The notes under the pieces were generated by a model. The model was given only the letters and a program-made list of their open reading frames with translations, did not search any database and was not told the DNA's origin. From Chitinophagaceae bacterium (GTDB taxonomy: Bacteria > Bacteroidota > Bacteroidia > Chitinophagales > Chitinophagaceae): a stretch of DNA of 5,561 bases. Each line of letters begins with the position of its first letter. The first letter of the stretch is position 1. The stretch is from positions 1 to 5,561 of the forward strand of contig CANCKV010000265.1 of NCBI GenBank assembly GCA_947378615.1, written 5' to 3'. The position numbers were made by a program, and so were the translations under genes. Of this stretch, positions 1-5,561 are shown in pieces.

Positions 1-66
1 GTTTTTAGAATGATTAATTTAACATCCTTTTTTCATATTCATCAACTACAAACTTTCAAATAATAA

Positions 67-164
67 CCACTAATAACTAACCACTAACAACTAAAATCTA
101 ACAACTAACAACTAACCACTAATAACTAACCACTAATAACTAACCACTAATAACTAACAACTAA
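67..164. repeat. Heptanucleotide tandem repeat (14 units) upstream of the AAA+ gene
   Basis: Fourteen consecutive 7-bp units fit the pattern YMACTAA (CCACTAA, TAACTAA or CAACTAA), with one degenerate unit, AATCTAA, at 95-101. Much of the tract has a 14-bp higher order, CCACTAA followed by TAACTAA, seen at 67-80, 116-129, 130-143 and 144-157. The tract ends 5 bp before the ATG at 170, so it forms nearly the whole immediate leader of that gene. It supplies in-frame stops (for example TAA at 155-157), which fix the gene start at 170. Short heptameric repeats are known in non-coding DNA of other bacteria, notably cyanobacteria. Its function here is unknown; copy-number variation affecting expression is possible. 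Confidence 0.93.
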
Positions 165-169
165 TAATT

Positions 170-1531
170 ATGAACGAGGGTATTGAACAATTGATAGAAG
201 CACTTAATTTTTCGCCAGATAATATTCCCTTGCGTTTACATCTTGCTGAGTTAATGATAAAAGGATTCATGCTTGATGATGCAGCGTTGCAATATCAGGA
301 AATATTGAACAGAAGTTATGGTAATGACAAAGCTCGAAAGGGACTAGCAAATGTATATATCAAACAAAAGAAATATTCTGCGGCTATTCTTGTTTTTGAA
401 GCCCTCCTTGCCGACAATGTGTTAAAGGGCGAAGAATTGGTGCCTTATGTAAAATGTTTGATTAAAGAAAATTCACAGAATGAAGCGGTGGAAATTTACA
501 AGAAAGTGCTTCAACAATGCCCCGGATTTAAGGACGAGGAAATAGACGGCGTTTTACGAATGCCAAGTACTGCAAAAAGGACAAATATTGACGACGATTA
601 CGAAGATGAGCTTGATGATATGTTTGGGGTAGGAGATTTTGAGGGAGATGGAAGGGCAGACTTTTTTATGGAGAAACCTGACCTTAAGTTTGAAGATGTT
701 GGGGGAATGAAAAAGGTGAAGAATGAGATTTCCTTGAAGATAATACAACCTCTCAAGAACCCTGATTTGTACAAGGCATTTGGCAAGAAGACAGGTGGCG
801 GAATTCTATTATATGGACCTCCTGGATGTGGGAAAACTTATTTGGCAAAGGCAACTGCAGGAGAAATAGATGCAAAATTTATCAATATTGGATTGCATGA
901 TATCCTTGATATGTGGATGGGGAATAGCGAAAAAAATTTGCATGAAATATTTGCTCAAGCAAGAGAAAATCAGCCTTGTGTTTTATTTTTCGACGAAGTT
1001 GATGCAATTGGTGCAAGTAGAAGTGATTTAAAGGGAAGTAGTATGCGTCATGTTATTAATCAGTTTTTGGCTGAAATGGATGGTGTAGAAAATAGCAATG
1101 AAGGCATTCTTATTTTGGCTGCTACGAATGCTCCTTGGAGTGTGGATAGTGCTTTTAGACGTCCCGGAAGGTTTGATAGGGTTGTTTTTGTTGCCCCACC
1201 TGATATTGAAGGAAGAACAGAGATATTGAATCAATACTTGAAGGAAAAGCCTACAGAAAAAATTGATATAACTGCTGTTGCTAAAGTAACAGAAGAATAT
1301 TCAGGCGCCGATTTGAAGGCTGTGGTGGATATTGCTACCGAATATAAATTGGAAGAATCGTTGGCAAAGGGTGCAATTGAGAAACTGACTACAAAAGATC
1401 TTTTAAAAGCAGCTAAGCAACATAAAAACACAACCGCAGAATGGTTTAGTACAGCACGTAATTATGCATTGTATGCAAATGAAACGGGTTTGTATAATGA
1501 CATCTTAGATTATTTGAAGATTAAGAAGTAA
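170..1531 (+). CDS. TPR-AAA+ ATPase (Vps4/p97/FtsH-like classical AAA), cytoplasmic
   Basis: This is probably an ATP-driven protein remodeller or unfoldase. Residues 3-118 are amphipathic TPR-like helix pairs (about three repeats), a likely partner-binding platform. Residues 140-170 are a strongly acidic linker. The AAA core starts at FEDVGG (174-179). Visible motifs are Walker A GPPGCGKT (216-223), a Vps4-like pore loop with W249-M250-G251, Walker B VLFFDE (271-276, D275 and E276), sensor-1 N320 in AATN, arginine fingers R331 and R334 in FRRPGRFDR, and SGAD (378-381) in the lid. All catalytic residues are present, so it should hydrolyse ATP. There is no FtsH-type protease domain or membrane segment. 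The tail at 422-450 (AEWFSTARNYALYAN and following) is aromatic and may be a C-terminal helix contacting the ring. ATG 170 is the first in-frame start after a stop at 155, and the TPR region begins at once. The gene lies convergent to the paralogue array, so it is separately transcribed. The specific substrate is unknown. Confidence 0.93.
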   Translation: MNEGIEQLIEALNFSPDNIPLRLHLAELMIKGFMLDDAALQYQEILNRSYGNDKARKGLANVYIKQKKYSAAILVFEALLADNVLKGEELVPYVKCLIKENSQNEAVEIYKKVLQQCPGFKDEEIDGVLRMPSTAKRTNIDDDYEDELDDMFGVGDFEGDGRADFFMEKPDLKFEDVGGMKKVKNEISLKIIQPLKNPDLYKAFGKKTGGGILLYGPPGCGKTYLAKATAGEIDAKFINIGLHDILDMWMGNSEKNLHEIFAQARENQPCVLFFDEVDAIGASRSDLKGSSMRHVINQFLAEMDGVENSNEGILILAATNAPWSVDSAFRRPGRFDRVVFVAPPDIEGRTEILNQYLKEKPTEKIDITAVAKVTEEYSGADLKAVVDIATEYKLEESLAKGAIEKLTTKDLLKAAKQHKNTTAEWFSTARNYALYANETGLYNDILDYLKIKK

Positions 1532-1592
1532 TTACATAAGCACTAATGAATAGCAAAAAAGATATTTCCTAATTGATATTTATATGTTCATT

Positions 1593-2771
1593 TTAATCAA
1601 TAGACAAAGATTTCTTTTGACTAAATGAAGCGTCATATCCTTCTTCATATTTCTTAATTGCCTCCAATTCATCCATGAACCTATAGTGCGGAGAAATACA
1701 TAAAACAGGAATATTGATTGGGTACTTACTACAATTAACCGTCTTTTCTTTTAAGGCAATAAGCGTATCCTCATCAACTACATGGCTGTTCTCAAAATGC
1801 TGCCATATTAACTTTAAAGAAATCATTCCGATGCTCACGTCAAATAGATAGGCATCCAACGTTTCAAGTTGGGCTTGATTTCTTAGCATTTGATTATTAT
1901 CAATTAATTCCCCAAAATGATGAATCCATACACCTAATCCACTTCTTAGGTTGTTTATTTGGTCACTCAAATTAAAATTTCCATTACAAAATCTTAACCA
2001 ATCATCTATTTTATGCCTAAATGTATTTCCACATACATTCAACTCTGATTTCAACGTTATTAATTCATTGGACAAAAGATTCTTAAAACTATTTATATTC
2101 ATTATAAGATAGAAACAAAAATCAGAATCATCAATTTTCAATTTAGAGTAAGGACCATCCTCGCGTTTTCTATCTAGTAATTCTTTGCACTCATTAAAAT
2201 AAAATTCATAGGGAAGTAGTAATATGTTAGGGTTTGTATCATTATCTTCTGGAAATAATAGGGCTAAAATCTTATCAGCATTTGAATTTGCAAATTTCTT
2301 TTCTGTCTTCATCTCGCTAGTAGTAAAGTCTAGAAGTGTAGATTCAAAGAAACTATTATCTAAAAGAGTTATAAAATCTCTTACTCCCCAATTGTTAAAT
2401 TGTTCAATCCTTTCATCAAGAAAAGTTTTAAATAAATGATCATAAAGAAGTTTTTTTTTCCTGTAGAGAGTATAAATATCGTTTGAAGGATGTTTTACAA
2501 GTTGCATTTTCTTATAGGATTCATAATAGGAATGAATGGCTTCTACACAATCTTCCCAATTATCCCAATTTGATTTGGTAAGGAAGTCAGTCATAAATTG
2601 CACCTGCTTTTTGACACTAAAATTTTTATAATTCTTTTCAAAAAACAGTATAGTATTCAATTCGCCAGCTACCTGCAATTTGTCTGCTAACAAATAGACA
2701 AGTTTTAATGAATGAATCTCAAATTCCTTATTTACAGTACTAGTAGGTGTGCTAAAGGTTGTTATTTGCAT
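1593..2771 (-). CDS. Uncharacterised paralogue 1 of a four-member tandem family (392 aa)
   Basis: I do not recognise this protein; no enzyme motif, signal peptide or membrane helix is visible. It is related to the two genes upstream through shared blocks: FSTPTS at 6-11, YLLAD 26-30, FEK 44-46, KHP 93-95, LFP 172-174, FRHKIDDWLRFC 251-262, SLKLIWQHFE 318-327, KYPINIP 349-355 and terminal KKSLSID 386-392. It is the most divergent of the three full copies: it lacks the KGCY seen at 23-26 in the others, and has about two extra residues before SLK. It is probably mostly helical. Codons 105-107 are a run of nine A residues; loss or gain of one A would introduce an early stop. ATG 2771 is the first start after an in-frame TAA in the leader. 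It is last in the - strand array and converges on the AAA+ gene across 61 bp. It may be a substrate or partner of that ATPase (inference). Confidence 0.88.
   Translation of the reverse strand: MQITTFSTPTSTVNKEFEIHSLKLVYLLADKLQVAGELNTILFFEKNYKNFSVKKQVQFMTDFLTKSNWDNWEDCVEAIHSYYESYKKMQLVKHPSNDIYTLYRKKKLLYDHLFKTFLDERIEQFNNWGVRDFITLLDNSFFESTLLDFTTSEMKTEKKFANSNADKILALLFPEDNDTNPNILLLPYEFYFNECKELLDRKREDGPYSKLKIDDSDFCFYLIMNINSFKNLLSNELITLKSELNVCGNTFRHKIDDWLRFCNGNFNLSDQINNLRSGLGVWIHHFGELIDNNQMLRNQAQLETLDAYLFDVSIGMISLKLIWQHFENSHVVDEDTLIALKEKTVNCSKYPINIPVLCISPHYRFMDELEAIKKYEEGYDASFSQKKSLSID
2451..2459 (-). repeat. A9 homopolymer inside paralogue 1 coding sequence
   Basis: Nine T on the + strand read as AAA AAA AAA (Lys105-Lys107) in the gene. 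I translated both slipped frames by hand. One A fewer reaches a TAA about 28 codons downstream, and one A more reaches a TGA within about four codons. Either change would leave only the N-terminal quarter to third of the protein. The run could be a slippage-prone site, or just chance in an AT-rich Lys stretch; the other two full copies do not carry an equally long run at this point. Confidence 0.9.
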
Positions 2772-2819
2772 GTAAGTGATTTAAGTGATGAGTATTATGT
2801 TGTAGGTATTACGTATTTC
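2772..2819 (-). repeat. Degenerate heptad-periodic leader of paralogue 1
   Basis: Read on the - strand towards the ATG at 2771, the leader divides into 7-base units that end in C: GAAATAC, GTAATAC, CTACAAC, ATAATAC, TCATCAC and TTAAATC, then ACTTAC directly before ATG. Five consecutive units end in AC. The units are otherwise diverged, so this is weaker than the 67-164 array, but it has the same period and the same placement against a start codon. There is no Shine-Dalgarno sequence. Confidence 0.5.
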
Positions 2820-2895
2820 ATTTTAAGTTTCTGTTAAGTTTTAATGAATTCAATATTCAAACATCATTCATTTACACCTACAACTTAGTACTTAT
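2788..2895 (-). repeat. Long imperfect inverted repeat in the paralogue 2 - paralogue 1 spacer
   Basis: Bases 2788-2807 and 2876-2895 are inverted copies matching at 17 of 20 positions, including an unbroken 9-bp run (ACCTACAAC and its complement), separated by 68 bases. In a transcript running from paralogue 2 into paralogue 1 this could form a long-looped stem. One arm starts about 30 bases after the paralogue 2 stop and the other ends 16 bases before the paralogue 1 start. It lacks the GC-rich stem and U-tract of a simple terminator. It may be an mRNA processing or stability element, or a remnant of two oppositely oriented heptad tracts. Confidence 0.55.
2823..2841. promoter_or_regulatory. 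Pair of 8-bp direct repeats, possible operator
   Basis: TTAAGTTT occurs at 2823-2830 and again at 2834-2841 (AAACTTAA on the coding strand of paralogue 1). The centres are 11 bp apart, about one helical turn, which would place two protein contacts on the same DNA face. It lies 52-70 bp upstream of the paralogue 1 start. The sequence is A/T-rich, so chance is a real alternative. Confidence 0.25.
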
Positions 2896-2905
2896 AACCT
2901 AGAAC
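2875..2905. repeat. Short heptad tract downstream of paralogue 2
   Basis: ACYTA recurs exactly every 7 bases on the + strand at 2876, 2883, 2890 and 2897, with a further AC at 2904. It has the same period as the ACTAA heptads upstream of the AAA+ gene, and it provides one arm of the inverted repeat 2788-2895. It begins about 20 bases after the paralogue 2 stop codon. Confidence 0.5.
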
Positions 2906-2925
2906 GAATTACTCCAAAGTGACTT

Positions 2926-4098
2926 TTAATCGGCGGAAATAGATTTCTTTTTAATTAATACTAGACCATCTTCTTCTCTATCTAGTTCTTGTCTTTTCAT
3001 CTCTTCCTCATTTCTATAGGAAGTAAGAAAGGACATATATGGTATTGTTTGCGGGTATTTAGGATTGTTGAGTGTGGTTGTCCTTAAAATAGAAATAGTT
3101 TCTTCATCTAATATATTAAAACGTTCGTAATATTTCCAGAAGAATTTCAGAGGGGCTACGCCAACATATATATGATAATCTTTAGTATCTATGAATGACT
3201 GCTGATTAATATCAATTATCATTTGATTGGTATTGATTACCTCTTGAAAAGTATCCATGATTCCAATTATTTCATCTTTTAAAATGGCAATTTGTTTCTC
3301 ATAATCTTTATTTACTCTACAAAACTGAATCCATTCATCCATCTTAAGTCTGAACAAATTACCATCTTCCCTTAGTTGATTTCTAAGAACTTTCAATTCC
3401 AAGGCAGTCAATCTGTCAATACAAGGTATCTTAATCCCAAGGTGATAGAAACTATCCACTTCATAAAAAAGATTCTCATCTCTCGGCAAAATTGGTTCTC
3501 CTTCAAATAAGTAATCATTGCACATGAACATAGTGGATAGTGCAAGGATTTGTGGTTCTTCTGTTTCATCAGAAGGGAATAATAATTCCAATACACTTTC
3601 CGCTTTTTTGGCTGCATTTATTCCTTCTATATCCAACGATTCTCCACTACTCATCTCAATCAAGGAAGTCTGAATAGTATCTCTATCGGCGAGATAGGAA
3701 ATCTCATTCATTCCCGACTTAGAGAGGTCTCCAGAATATATTTCCATAAATTCATTTAAAAACGTCCGTAATGACTTCTCTTGTTTCTTAATTTCAACAA
3801 TGACTTGTTGTGTAGGGTGCTTTATGGCATTCATTTGTTTTAACCCGAGAATAATGGTTTCTAAATACTGCTTTGAAGGTTCCTTATCTTCTACACTAGA
3901 TACATTGAGCCCATTCTGAATATACCGTTTCATTTTATCCATTTTGAATTGTCGGTACTCTTTTTCAAATGAAAGATCTGCCGCTATTTGCCCACTAAGC
4001 ATCACCCTGTCAGCAAGAAGGTAGCATCCCTTAATAGGAAATATATCTAATAGGGCTTGAACCCTACTCGTAGGTGTTGTAAAAACAATTGCTTTCAT
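2926..4098 (-). CDS. Uncharacterised paralogue 2 of a four-member tandem family (390 aa)
   Basis: The function is not recognised. The N-terminus MKAIVFTTPTS is almost the same as in paralogue 3. Shared blocks are KGCYLLAD 23-30, FEK 44-46, KQMNAIKHP 87-95, LLFP 172-175, FRLKMDEWIQFC 249-260, PLKFFWKYYE 316-325, DEE 331-333, KYPQTIP 347-353 and terminal KKSISAD 384-390. KHP falls at exactly residue 93-95 in all three full copies, which indicates a well-fixed N-terminal fold. The middle (about 100-165 and 190-235) varies most. There is no signal peptide or membrane segment; much of the protein reads as charged amphipathic helix. ATG 4098 follows an in-frame TAA seven codons upstream and has no Shine-Dalgarno. 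The 108-bp spacer behind it holds TTTG and TATATTG about 22 bp apart on the - strand, a weak fit to a Bacteroidota promoter. It is closer to paralogue 3 than to paralogue 1. It could be a structural subunit, adaptor or effector; none of these is shown by the sequence. Confidence 0.88.
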   Translation of the reverse strand: MKAIVFTTPTSRVQALLDIFPIKGCYLLADRVMLSGQIAADLSFEKEYRQFKMDKMKRYIQNGLNVSSVEDKEPSKQYLETIILGLKQMNAIKHPTQQVIVEIKKQEKSLRTFLNEFMEIYSGDLSKSGMNEISYLADRDTIQTSLIEMSSGESLDIEGINAAKKAESVLELLFPSDETEEPQILALSTMFMCNDYLFEGEPILPRDENLFYEVDSFYHLGIKIPCIDRLTALELKVLRNQLREDGNLFRLKMDEWIQFCRVNKDYEKQIAILKDEIIGIMDTFQEVINTNQMIIDINQQSFIDTKDYHIYVGVAPLKFFWKYYERFNILDEETISILRTTTLNNPKYPQTIPYMSFLTSYRNEEEMKRQELDREEDGLVLIKKKSISAD

Positions 4099-4206
4099 AA
4101 TAAATATGTTATTCTTTTATTTGTCAATATAGACGGTTACTTATTTTGTGTATCAAACTTTACATATACTATATCATAGAGATAACTTCTTGGAAGTCAT
4201 CAAATA

Positions 4207-5376
4207 TTAATCAATTGAAATAAATCTATGCTTATTGAAAACTATTCCTTCTTCTAAGTAGTCAGCATCAATTTTAATCATTTCATCTTTATTTCTATAT
4301 TGTGTCATAAAACACATTACTGGCAAATAATCAGGGTATTTCTCCATGTTTGAAGTCTTGTTTCTTAGAATGGTTAATACCGGTTCATCAAGAATCTTAT
4401 AATATTCATAAAACTTCCAAATAGCCTTCAATGAGGCAACTCCCATATAGATATAAATATCCTTTGCATCTAAAGGAAGCGTCAAACCTTTATTTACCAA
4501 TAAATTATTGTTGATATAGGTATTGAAACATTCAAATAAATTAGGATAAACTTCATTATTAAAATATTCAATTTTCATTTCGGCGGTATTGTCATCTTTG
4601 CAATACATAATCCATTCATCAATTTTCTTTCTGAAATCAATACCCGAATCTATTAATTGATTTCGGATAGCTTTTAGTTTGGTAGGACTAAATCCTGCTA
4701 CAGAAGGAATTGTAAATGTGTGAAAGATATGAATATCATCAAAACTTAAGTCATCTTCTTTGACATCATCAGTTGTGAATTTGTTGTGAATATCATAAGG
4801 GTTTTGGGCTAGATTACTAGGAAATGCAAGTATTGAAGGTGCTTCATTCTTTGAAGGGAACATCATTGAAAGGATACAGTTAGCACTTCTTTCTGCTGCA
4901 TCTTTTCCAGTAAATTCATGTCCAACACTCATCTCTGGAAGTATAATTTCTATTACATCATCACCTAACAGATTAGCCATATCACTAATGTCATATAGGT
5001 CAAACTGAGAAATAACATGTTCGACATAGCCCTTAAAAATACCATCATAAGTACTCAACATCTTATTATAAGAAACAAATAAGTCTTTTGGAGGATGTTT
5101 GTAGTTCTGCATCTGTTTTGTTGCCTTTATGAAGTGTTCAAAACTTGCAACCATTTCATCCCTATTTTCATTTTCTGACATTTTATATTCAGATAACATA
5201 AGCTTTGAACGCTTCAAGACATTAAAATACTTAAAGTTCTTTTCAAATGTTAAATCAGCGCCTGTTTGACCTGCTACGACTAACCTGTCTGCAAAAAGAT
5301 AACATCCTTTTAGTGGTGTCACTTCTTCTGATATTGGTACAATACTAGATGCTGTGCTAAATACGATTGCTTTCAT
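4207..5376 (-). CDS. Uncharacterised paralogue 3 of a four-member tandem family (389 aa)
   Basis: The function is not recognised. The N-terminus MKAIVFSTASS is followed by KGCYLFAD 23-30, FEKNFKYF 44-51, KQMQNYKHP 87-95, MMFP 171-174, FRKKIDEWIMYC 248-259, SLKAIWKFYE 315-324, LDEP 329-332, KYPDYLP 346-352 and terminal HRFISID 383-389. The invariant Cys after the DEW motif is shared by all three full copies, but no partner Cys or His pattern suggests metal binding. The terminal heptapeptide is the most diverged of the four (HR in place of KK), though the S-[hydrophobic]-D ending is kept. There is no signal peptide or membrane helix. ATG 5376 is preceded by an in-frame TAA five codons upstream; the leader is almost pure A/T. 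It is 108 bp from paralogue 2 and 130 bp from the partial paralogue 4, so each copy could have its own promoter as well as share a transcript. Confidence 0.88.
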   Translation of the reverse strand: MKAIVFSTASSIVPISEEVTPLKGCYLFADRLVVAGQTGADLTFEKNFKYFNVLKRSKLMLSEYKMSENENRDEMVASFEHFIKATKQMQNYKHPPKDLFVSYNKMLSTYDGIFKGYVEHVISQFDLYDISDMANLLGDDVIEIILPEMSVGHEFTGKDAAERSANCILSMMFPSKNEAPSILAFPSNLAQNPYDIHNKFTTDDVKEDDLSFDDIHIFHTFTIPSVAGFSPTKLKAIRNQLIDSGIDFRKKIDEWIMYCKDDNTAEMKIEYFNNEVYPNLFECFNTYINNNLLVNKGLTLPLDAKDIYIYMGVASLKAIWKFYEYYKILDEPVLTILRNKTSNMEKYPDYLPVMCFMTQYRNKDEMIKIDADYLEEGIVFNKHRFISID

Positions 5377-5429
5377 TTTAATTATTAATTATTTTCAATA
5401 ATAGATTTTTCTAAATCAAGTTATATTCC

Positions 5430-5455
5430 CCAAATAAGTAACAGAAATTATTTGG
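5430..5455. promoter_or_regulatory. Perfect 8-bp inverted repeat upstream of paralogue 3
   Basis: CCAAATAA at 5430-5437 is exactly complementary in reverse to TTATTTGG at 5448-5455, with a 10-bp spacer. It lies 54-79 bp upstream of the paralogue 3 start, where an operator or promoter would be expected, and about 50 bp after the paralogue 4 stop. No T-run follows on the - strand, so it does not look like an intrinsic terminator. A dimeric regulator site is possible; chance in A/T-rich DNA is not excluded. Confidence 0.35.
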
Positions 5456-5506
5456 CTAATCAATTTACAACCTGACTAATAACTAAAACTTGTTGCATCA
5501 AACCCT

Positions 5507-5561
5507 TTAATCAACAGAAAGAGATTTCTTTGTCCTATTGTCTTCCAATTCCTCGTCTCCC
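5507..5561 (-). CDS. Paralogue 4, C-terminal fragment (runs off the window)
   Basis: Only the last 17 codons and the TAA (5507-5509) are inside the window; the rest lies beyond base 5561. The visible peptide is GDEELEDNRTKKSLSVD. Its last seven residues, KKSLSVD, match the ends of paralogue 1 (KKSLSID) and paralogue 2 (KKSISAD). All four genes finish with the same GAT TAA codons. The DNA around the stop also resembles the paralogue 1 end. The position, 130 bp upstream of paralogue 3 on the same strand, fits the regular spacing of the array. It is short, but the terminal match and placement make it a confident family member; completeness and function cannot be judged. Confidence 0.8.
   Translation of the reverse strand, partial: GDEELEDNRTKKSLSVD

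Noticed and set aside
1..63. Open frame from the left edge to a TAA at 61-63, possibly the end of an upstream + strand gene
   Set aside because: About 20 codons without a stop is easily chance here; the peptide has no recognisable character, and the region grades into the heptad repeat.
67..164. CRISPR array
   Set aside because: The 7-bp units are contiguous without unique spacers, so this is a simple tandem repeat.
554..1431. Several - strand open frames of 62-68 codons within the AAA+ gene
   Set aside because: They overlap a gene with intact Walker, sensor and arginine-finger motifs, and their peptides look like reverse-complement shadows.
1532..1592. Possible bidirectional terminator in the convergent gap (A6 at 1555-1560, weak AATGAA/TTCATT pairing)
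   Set aside because: The only inverted match is 6 bp of A/T with a loop of about 37 bases, and there is no stable stem next to the A/T run.
2224..2439. + strand open frame of 71 codons inside paralogue 1
   Set aside because: It lies wholly antisense to a gene supported by paralogue conservation, and has no motif or leader; a shadow frame.
4099..4206. TTGACA on the - strand upstream of paralogue 2 as a sigma-70 -35 box
   Set aside because: The downstream hexamer is poor, the spacing is short (about 15 bp), it would leave almost no leader, and the likely phylum uses a different promoter consensus.

Overview
This is a 5.6 kb AT-rich bacterial window that best fits the phylum Bacteroidota. The base composition is low in GC, every start codon lacks an obvious Shine-Dalgarno sequence and has an A/T-rich leader, and the non-coding gaps contain short 7-base repeats. 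The phylum call is inference from composition and style only.

Layout: bases 1-169 are non-coding and end in a 7-bp tandem repeat that runs almost up to the first gene. Bases 170-1531 (+ strand) encode a complete 453-residue protein with N-terminal TPR-like helices, an acidic linker and one AAA+ ATPase domain of the classical Vps4/katanin/p97/FtsH kind. A 61-bp convergent gap follows. From 1593 to the window's right edge, the - strand carries three complete genes of nearly equal length (392, 390 and 389 codons) plus the last 17 codons of a fourth. All four are related. They are separated by non-overlapping spacers of 154, 108 and 130 bp, and the array probably continues past the right edge.

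I do not recognise the repeated family. The three full copies keep the same blocks at almost the same residue numbers: an N-terminal block with YL[LF]AD at 26-30 and FEK at 44-46, KHP at 93-95, [LM]FP near 172-175, FRxK[IM]D[ED]WxxxC near 248-262, LKxxWxxxE near 315-327, KYPxxxP near 346-355, and an extreme C-terminus close to KKS[IL]S[IVA]D. The middle is much more variable. No signal peptides or membrane segments are apparent, so all products are probably cytoplasmic.

Working hypothesis (inference): the TPR-AAA protein is an energy-dependent remodelling or unfolding ATPase, and the tandem paralogues are its substrates, adaptors or partners in an undescribed system. The convergent orientation means there is no operon link, so the association rests on proximity alone. 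Other points worth a second look are the conserved C-terminal tag, an A9 run that would truncate the first paralogue if it slipped, heptad-periodic leaders, and a long inverted repeat in the 2772-2925 spacer.
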